Shown here: positions 42,373 to 45,353 of the stretch, in pieces
Layout: the number at the start of each line of letters is the position of its first letter
How positions within the stretch are numbered: the first letter of the stretch is position 1
NCBI GenBank assembly: GCA_963974595.1
Contig: CAXBDA010000023.1
Span: 1 to 45,353 of the forward strand
Source of the DNA: PZPK01 sp963974595
GTDB taxonomy: Bacteria; Pseudomonadota; Gammaproteobacteria; Pseudomonadales; Oleiphilaceae
Length of the DNA: 45,353 nt
Reading direction: 5' to 3'
Made by a program: the position numbers and the translations under genes
The notes under the pieces: model-generated
The model's database searches: none
Told to the model about the DNA's origin: nothing
What the model saw: the letters and a program-made list of their open reading frames with translations, nothing else

Positions 42373-43521
42373 TTGGAACCTTTTAAATTAGTTTTTAACG
42401 AACAGCTAGTTGATGCGTTTGCTTTGTGTATTTCCCGCTGTGATGACTCATTCGATGTAGATGGTTTTAAGCAGGCAATTATTCCAACATTAGATAAGCT
42501 TGAACTAAAAGCGCGATCAAACTTGATAGCCGATAGTTTACATCGTTTTCTTCCAGAAAATTCTGATGAAAGAGAGGGGATCTTGTTTTCAATTCTGCAC
42601 CCTGATGGCCATAATAATGACAGTATTATAAGTTCCGAAGACGGTATTACCGGTTGGGGAACCTTGCCCATGGCAAGTCTTGTTGGTGAATATGGAGTCG
42701 GTGACTTTTCTCGATCTATGAATGCCTTAAAAGTGATGACAGGGCATTTCTCATCAGAATTTGCGATACGCTTTTTGATTCTTAAAGACTCTGAACAGGC
42801 TCTTTCTATTTTGTTATCATGGTTAACTGACCAAGATAAACATGTCCGACGCTTGATTTCGGAAGGGACACGCCCCAGATTACCTTGGGCCATGCAGTTG
42901 CCAGAATTTATAGCAAAACCTGAAAAAATTCTTCCACTGCTTTTATCTCTCAGGGATGACCAGGAAGAATATGTTCGACGTTCGGTTGCCAATAACCTTA
43001 ATGATATTGCTAAAGATCACCCGGATTTGGTTGCTAATATAGCCGTTGAATGGATGCATGATGTACATGAAAATCGATTAGATAAAACGGTAACAAGAAA
43101 TCGAGAAAGATTAGTAAGGCATGCGTGTCGAACCTTGATTAAACAAGGCCATGCTACTGCATTATCGGCATTTGGTTTAAATGCGCCAAAATTAGAGTCT
43201 TCTCGGCTTTTATTGTCATCACAGATAGTCAAGTTTGGCGATTCATTAGAGTTTGAATTGTCTCTTCAATCTAACTCGGAAACTCAGCAAAAGCTTGTTA
43301 TTGATTATGTGATTCATTTTAAAAAAGCTAACGGAAAGACCTCACCTAAAGTATTTAAAGGAAGTAAACAAACGTTACCTGCCAACGGATCTCTGACGAT
43401 TAAGCGCAAACATGCAATCAAGGCTATTACGACACGAACATATTATGCGGGTGAGCATTTTATTAACCTGAGAGTTAATGGGCAAGACTATCCTGAATGC
43501 CCTTTCAGCTTAGTGATATGA
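42373..43521 (+). CDS. AlkC-like DNA glycosylase with Ig-like C-terminal domain
   Basis: Predicted to excise alkylated bases such as N3-methyladenine. Residues 1 to about 275 form the HEAT-like repeat fold of the AlkC/AlkD superfamily. Conserved segments are MEPFKLVFNEQLVDAF at the start, LTDQDKHVRRLISEGTRPRL then PWAMQLPEF, and EEYVRRSVANNLNDIAKDHP. The last 105 residues (SSRLLLSSQIVKFGDSLEFE to the end) are beta-rich, like the Ig-like domain described for AlkC. The TTG at 42373 is chosen because it gives the family-like N-terminus and AAGGTGG is just upstream; the longer reading from 42325 adds a non-family leader. The gene stands alone between the divergent tail-anchored gene and a nitroreductase. 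Confidence 0.84.
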   Translation: MEPFKLVFNEQLVDAFALCISRCDDSFDVDGFKQAIIPTLDKLELKARSNLIADSLHRFLPENSDEREGILFSILHPDGHNNDSIISSEDGITGWGTLPMASLVGEYGVGDFSRSMNALKVMTGHFSSEFAIRFLILKDSEQALSILLSWLTDQDKHVRRLISEGTRPRLPWAMQLPEFIAKPEKILPLLLSLRDDQEEYVRRSVANNLNDIAKDHPDLVANIAVEWMHDVHENRLDKTVTRNRERLVRHACRTLIKQGHATALSAFGLNAPKLESSRLLLSSQIVKFGDSLEFELSLQSNSETQQKLVIDYVIHFKKANGKTSPKVFKGSKQTLPANGSLTIKRKHAIKAITTRTYYAGEHFINLRVNGQDYPECPFSLVI

Positions 43522-43612
43522 ACGCTCAAACTTACTGCCAAGTAGCTTATTGAAGAGGTAATTGCAACACTCTGGAAATGAGCCGGCTTCTGTATTTATG
43601 AATTGAGAGAAA

Positions 43613-44368
43613 ATGAAAATGGATAAAAAAGTGCCCGGTATTTCTGTAACTCCACCGCCAGAAATTAATGCCGATGAGTTTGTAAAGGTTGTTGAATCTC
43701 GTCGTTCGGTTAGACGCTTTACCGATGAACCTGTCCCTGATGATATTGTGAATAAGTGTCTTGATTTAGCTATGTTGGCGCCTAACTCTTGTAATCTTCA
43801 GCCATGGGAGTTTTATTGGATTAAAGATAAGAATGTGCGAGACAAAATTGTCACAGCGTGTATGAGTCAGAATGCTGCTAAAACATCACAGCAATTGATC
43901 GCGGTTGTTGCTCGTACCGATACTTGGCGAAAGCATTGTATTCAGCAAATAGAACAATGGCCAGATGGGAATATGCCTAAACTTGTCGAAGACTTTTATC
44001 GAAAAATTGCTCCCTTTCAGTATTATCAAGGCCCTTTTAATATTTTTGGAACGATGAGAAAAGCACTTTTTAGTGTAGTCGGTTTGACCAGAGCAGTACC
44101 ACGAGGCCCGAACTCGAAGCATGAAATGGAAACGTGGGCTGTTAAGAGTACGGCTTTGGCCGCTGAAAACCTGATGTTGGCGTTTAGAGCGTTTGGTTAT
44201 GATACCTGCCCAATGGAAGGCTTTGATTCGGTGAGGGCAAATAAAGCGCTTAACATTCCGAAAGATGGTCAAATAATTATGTTTGTGGCTGTCGGGAAAC
44301 GAGCCCATAATGGTATTTACAACACCCGATTGCGTTTTTCCCGTGATGAATTTATAAACGTTGTCTAG
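43613..44368 (+). CDS. Nitroreductase family protein
   Basis: FMN-dependent NAD(P)H oxidoreductase of 251 aa. The FMN-binding N-terminal motif VESRRSVRRFTDEPVPDD is at about 26-43, followed by APNSCNLQPWEFYWI at about 57-71. ENLMLAFRAFGYDTCPMEGF gives the second conserved segment, ending with FVAVGKRA. Substrates may be nitroaromatics, quinones or enones; the family does not tell which. Two in-frame ATGs (43613 and 43619) share the GAGAG site, so the start is uncertain by two codons. It lies 91 bases after the AlkC-like gene, so co-transcription is possible. A clear terminator follows. Confidence 0.9.
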   Translation: MKMDKKVPGISVTPPPEINADEFVKVVESRRSVRRFTDEPVPDDIVNKCLDLAMLAPNSCNLQPWEFYWIKDKNVRDKIVTACMSQNAAKTSQQLIAVVARTDTWRKHCIQQIEQWPDGNMPKLVEDFYRKIAPFQYYQGPFNIFGTMRKALFSVVGLTRAVPRGPNSKHEMETWAVKSTALAAENLMLAFRAFGYDTCPMEGFDSVRANKALNIPKDGQIIMFVAVGKRAHNGIYNTRLRFSRDEFINVV

Positions 44369-44421
44369 CGTTATAAGTTCAGTACTGGCTGAGTTATCTA
44401 TTACTGTATGCCAAAAGTTGA

Positions 44422-44442
44422 AAAAGCGATGGCTTCGCTTTT
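44422..44442. terminator. Bidirectional terminator between nitroreductase and regulator genes
   Basis: AAAAGCGA (44422-44429) and TCGCTTTT (44435-44442) form a perfect 8-bp stem around the 5-base loop TGGCT. The stem carries a T-run at its end on both strands, the standard form of a bidirectional intrinsic terminator. It lies between the convergent nitroreductase and response-regulator genes. Confidence 0.8.
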
Positions 44443-44538
44443 GTCACTTATTTCGCCTGTTATTAATACCAAGCCCAAGGTGTTAAAGTGTGATGAAAAT
44501 TAATCGTTCTATTCTGTAACTAAGTGATGCCATCCGAA

Positions 44539-45353
44539 TTATGCGCTTATGCTTTTAGGGTTTAATACTTCTTCTAAACTTCCGATCACATCCTCAAACT
44601 TTATATCCAGCCTTGTTCCATCTTGAGACACTTGGTGAAGTTCTGTTGTGACGTTATTGATGATATTCATTAAGTATTCTTCTTGTTCCTGATCCAAGTC
44701 GATATAAGAAAATGCCATATGCATTTCAGCAGTGAGTTTTTCTATTAATGAGGATGTACGTTGATCCTGTCGTTTAAAGTCATGGACAATTTCATCTAAA
44801 ATTAAATGCGTTTGTTTTAATGCCTGATGAATTAAATTATCATTTTGTGACTTTAAAGAAAGCTCTGCGCGCAGGCTTCTTAATCTGGCTTCTACACCGT
44901 TCATTAACGATGCTAAATGGTCACGATACCTTCCCGCTTTACCATCATCTTCGGGCATTATTCTAACTAATAAGGTTGCACCACTAAAATTAAACAGGCA
45001 CCTCTTTCCAAAACTATAAATACGATCTGCATCTCTGGTCATCACCATTAATTCATCTTCCAGAGTGTTCACGCTTCCGGATGTGCTGAAGTTCATATTG
45101 CCATCCTTTAAACGAAGTTGAAAAGCACAATTTATGCCTAAAGTAGAGCACACGTCTATGACTAGCTTACCCAGTTCGCTATAGCTGGCTGCTTCATGAA
45201 GTTTTTCAAAAAATAAGTTTAATTGGCCTATTTCACTGCCATTTGTCAGCGCCATCATAGCCATTTGCATAGCTTCAGAGTGAGACTCTTTGCTTGCTTG
45301 GACTCTAGCGGTTAGTTTAGAAATTTTGGCTCTTCTCCGCTTTCGTGAGGTAA
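44539..45353 (-). CDS. C-terminal part of probable response regulator, cut by the window edge
   Basis: The reading frame stays open upstream of the ATG at 45270 to the end of the window: the extra codons read TSRKRRRAKISKLTARVQAS then KESHSEAMQMAMMALTNGSE. The gene therefore starts beyond the right edge and 271 codons are visible. The helix leading to MQMAMMALTNGSEIGQLNLF is, as I recall, typical of gammaproteobacterial response regulators with an N-terminal receiver domain followed by this domain of unknown function. The last part has IHQALKQTHLILDEIVHDFK and FEDVIGSLEEVL helices, possibly for dimerisation or binding a chemotaxis-like partner. The receiver domain itself is not visible, so the assignment is an inference. 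The start at 45270 would be a wrong, truncated gene. Confidence 0.55.
   Translation of the reverse strand, partial: TSRKRRRAKISKLTARVQASKESHSEAMQMAMMALTNGSEIGQLNLFFEKLHEAASYSELGKLVIDVCSTLGINCAFQLRLKDGNMNFSTSGSVNTLEDELMVMTRDADRIYSFGKRCLFNFSGATLLVRIMPEDDGKAGRYRDHLASLMNGVEARLRSLRAELSLKSQNDNLIHQALKQTHLILDEIVHDFKRQDQRTSSLIEKLTAEMHMAFSYIDLDQEQEEYLMNIINNVTTELHQVSQDGTRLDIKFEDVIGSLEEVLNPKSISA

Noticed and set aside
42360..42992. 210-codon open frame antisense to the AlkC-like gene
   Set aside because: It mirrors a gene with clear family motifs and has no motifs of its own.
1..45353. tRNA, rRNA, riboswitch, prophage or integrative element
   Set aside because: No cloverleaf, rRNA core, known riboswitch pattern, integrase or phage structural gene was recognised on either strand, though a small RNA in an intergenic region cannot be excluded by eye.

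Overview
The window reads as chromosomal DNA of a motile Gram-negative bacterium, most likely a gammaproteobacterium and plausibly a marine lipid- or hydrocarbon-user. This rests on the flgB-to-flgL order with sigma-54-like promoters, the two-domain FlgJ, an E. coli-type FadE of 833 residues, a DUF2835 protein, an AlmA-like flavin monooxygenase and several c-di-GMP proteins. I cannot name the genus. I see no rRNA, tRNA, CRISPR array, integrase or transposase.

Layout. (1) 18-2984, minus strand: a tight run proS > lytic transglycosylase > DUF2835 protein > small hypothetical. (2) 2985-3547: an intergenic region with nested inverted repeats and a near-consensus sigma-54 promoter. (3) 3548-16103, plus strand: flgBCDE, then a second sigma-54-like promoter, then flgFGHIJKL, encoding rod, hook, hook cap, L and P rings, rod muramidase and hook-filament junction. 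flgA, flgM, flgN, cheV and cheR, which often precede flgB in this class, are absent. (4) 16346-18379: a thioredoxin-type glutathione peroxidase convergent with an AdeT1/2-like solute-binding protein that carries an unusual coiled-coil tail. (5) 18563-23009: an SDR, an alpha/beta hydrolase and a Baeyer-Villiger/AlmA-type monooxygenase, transcribed away from an AraC-family regulator. Together they could oxidise a secondary alcohol to a ketone, then an ester, then acid plus alcohol. (6) 23029-25789: a small acidic protein, a zinc-independent MDR oxidoreductase and a GloB-like hydrolase. (7) 26060-30249: an RND efflux pair (adaptor plus permease) behind two tandem AATGTACATT palindromes. (8) 30387-37767: a MASE3-PAS-GAF-PAS-GGDEF-EAL protein, a FapA/DUF342 protein, an Fcy1-like cytosine deaminase and a membrane GGDEF protein. 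(9) 37814-41247: FadE and, divergently, a FetB-like permease without its ATPase. (10) 41305-45353: a tail-anchored protein sharing a DESWALKLL motif with the small protein of region 6, an AlkC-like DNA glycosylase, a nitroreductase and the C-terminal part of a probable response regulator that runs off the right edge.

Two themes link the genes. One is motility and its control: flagellar operons, two GGDEF proteins, FapA and the edge regulator. The other is oxidation and detoxification of lipid-like or electrophilic compounds: the monooxygenase cassette, FadE, GPx, GloB, MDR, nitroreductase, RND pump and AlkC. The most unusual observations are the long insertions shared by FlgE and FlgK, the AdeT-coiled-coil fusion, the compact monooxygenase-hydrolase-SDR cassette and the DESWALKLL protein pair. 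None of these has been tested by database search here.
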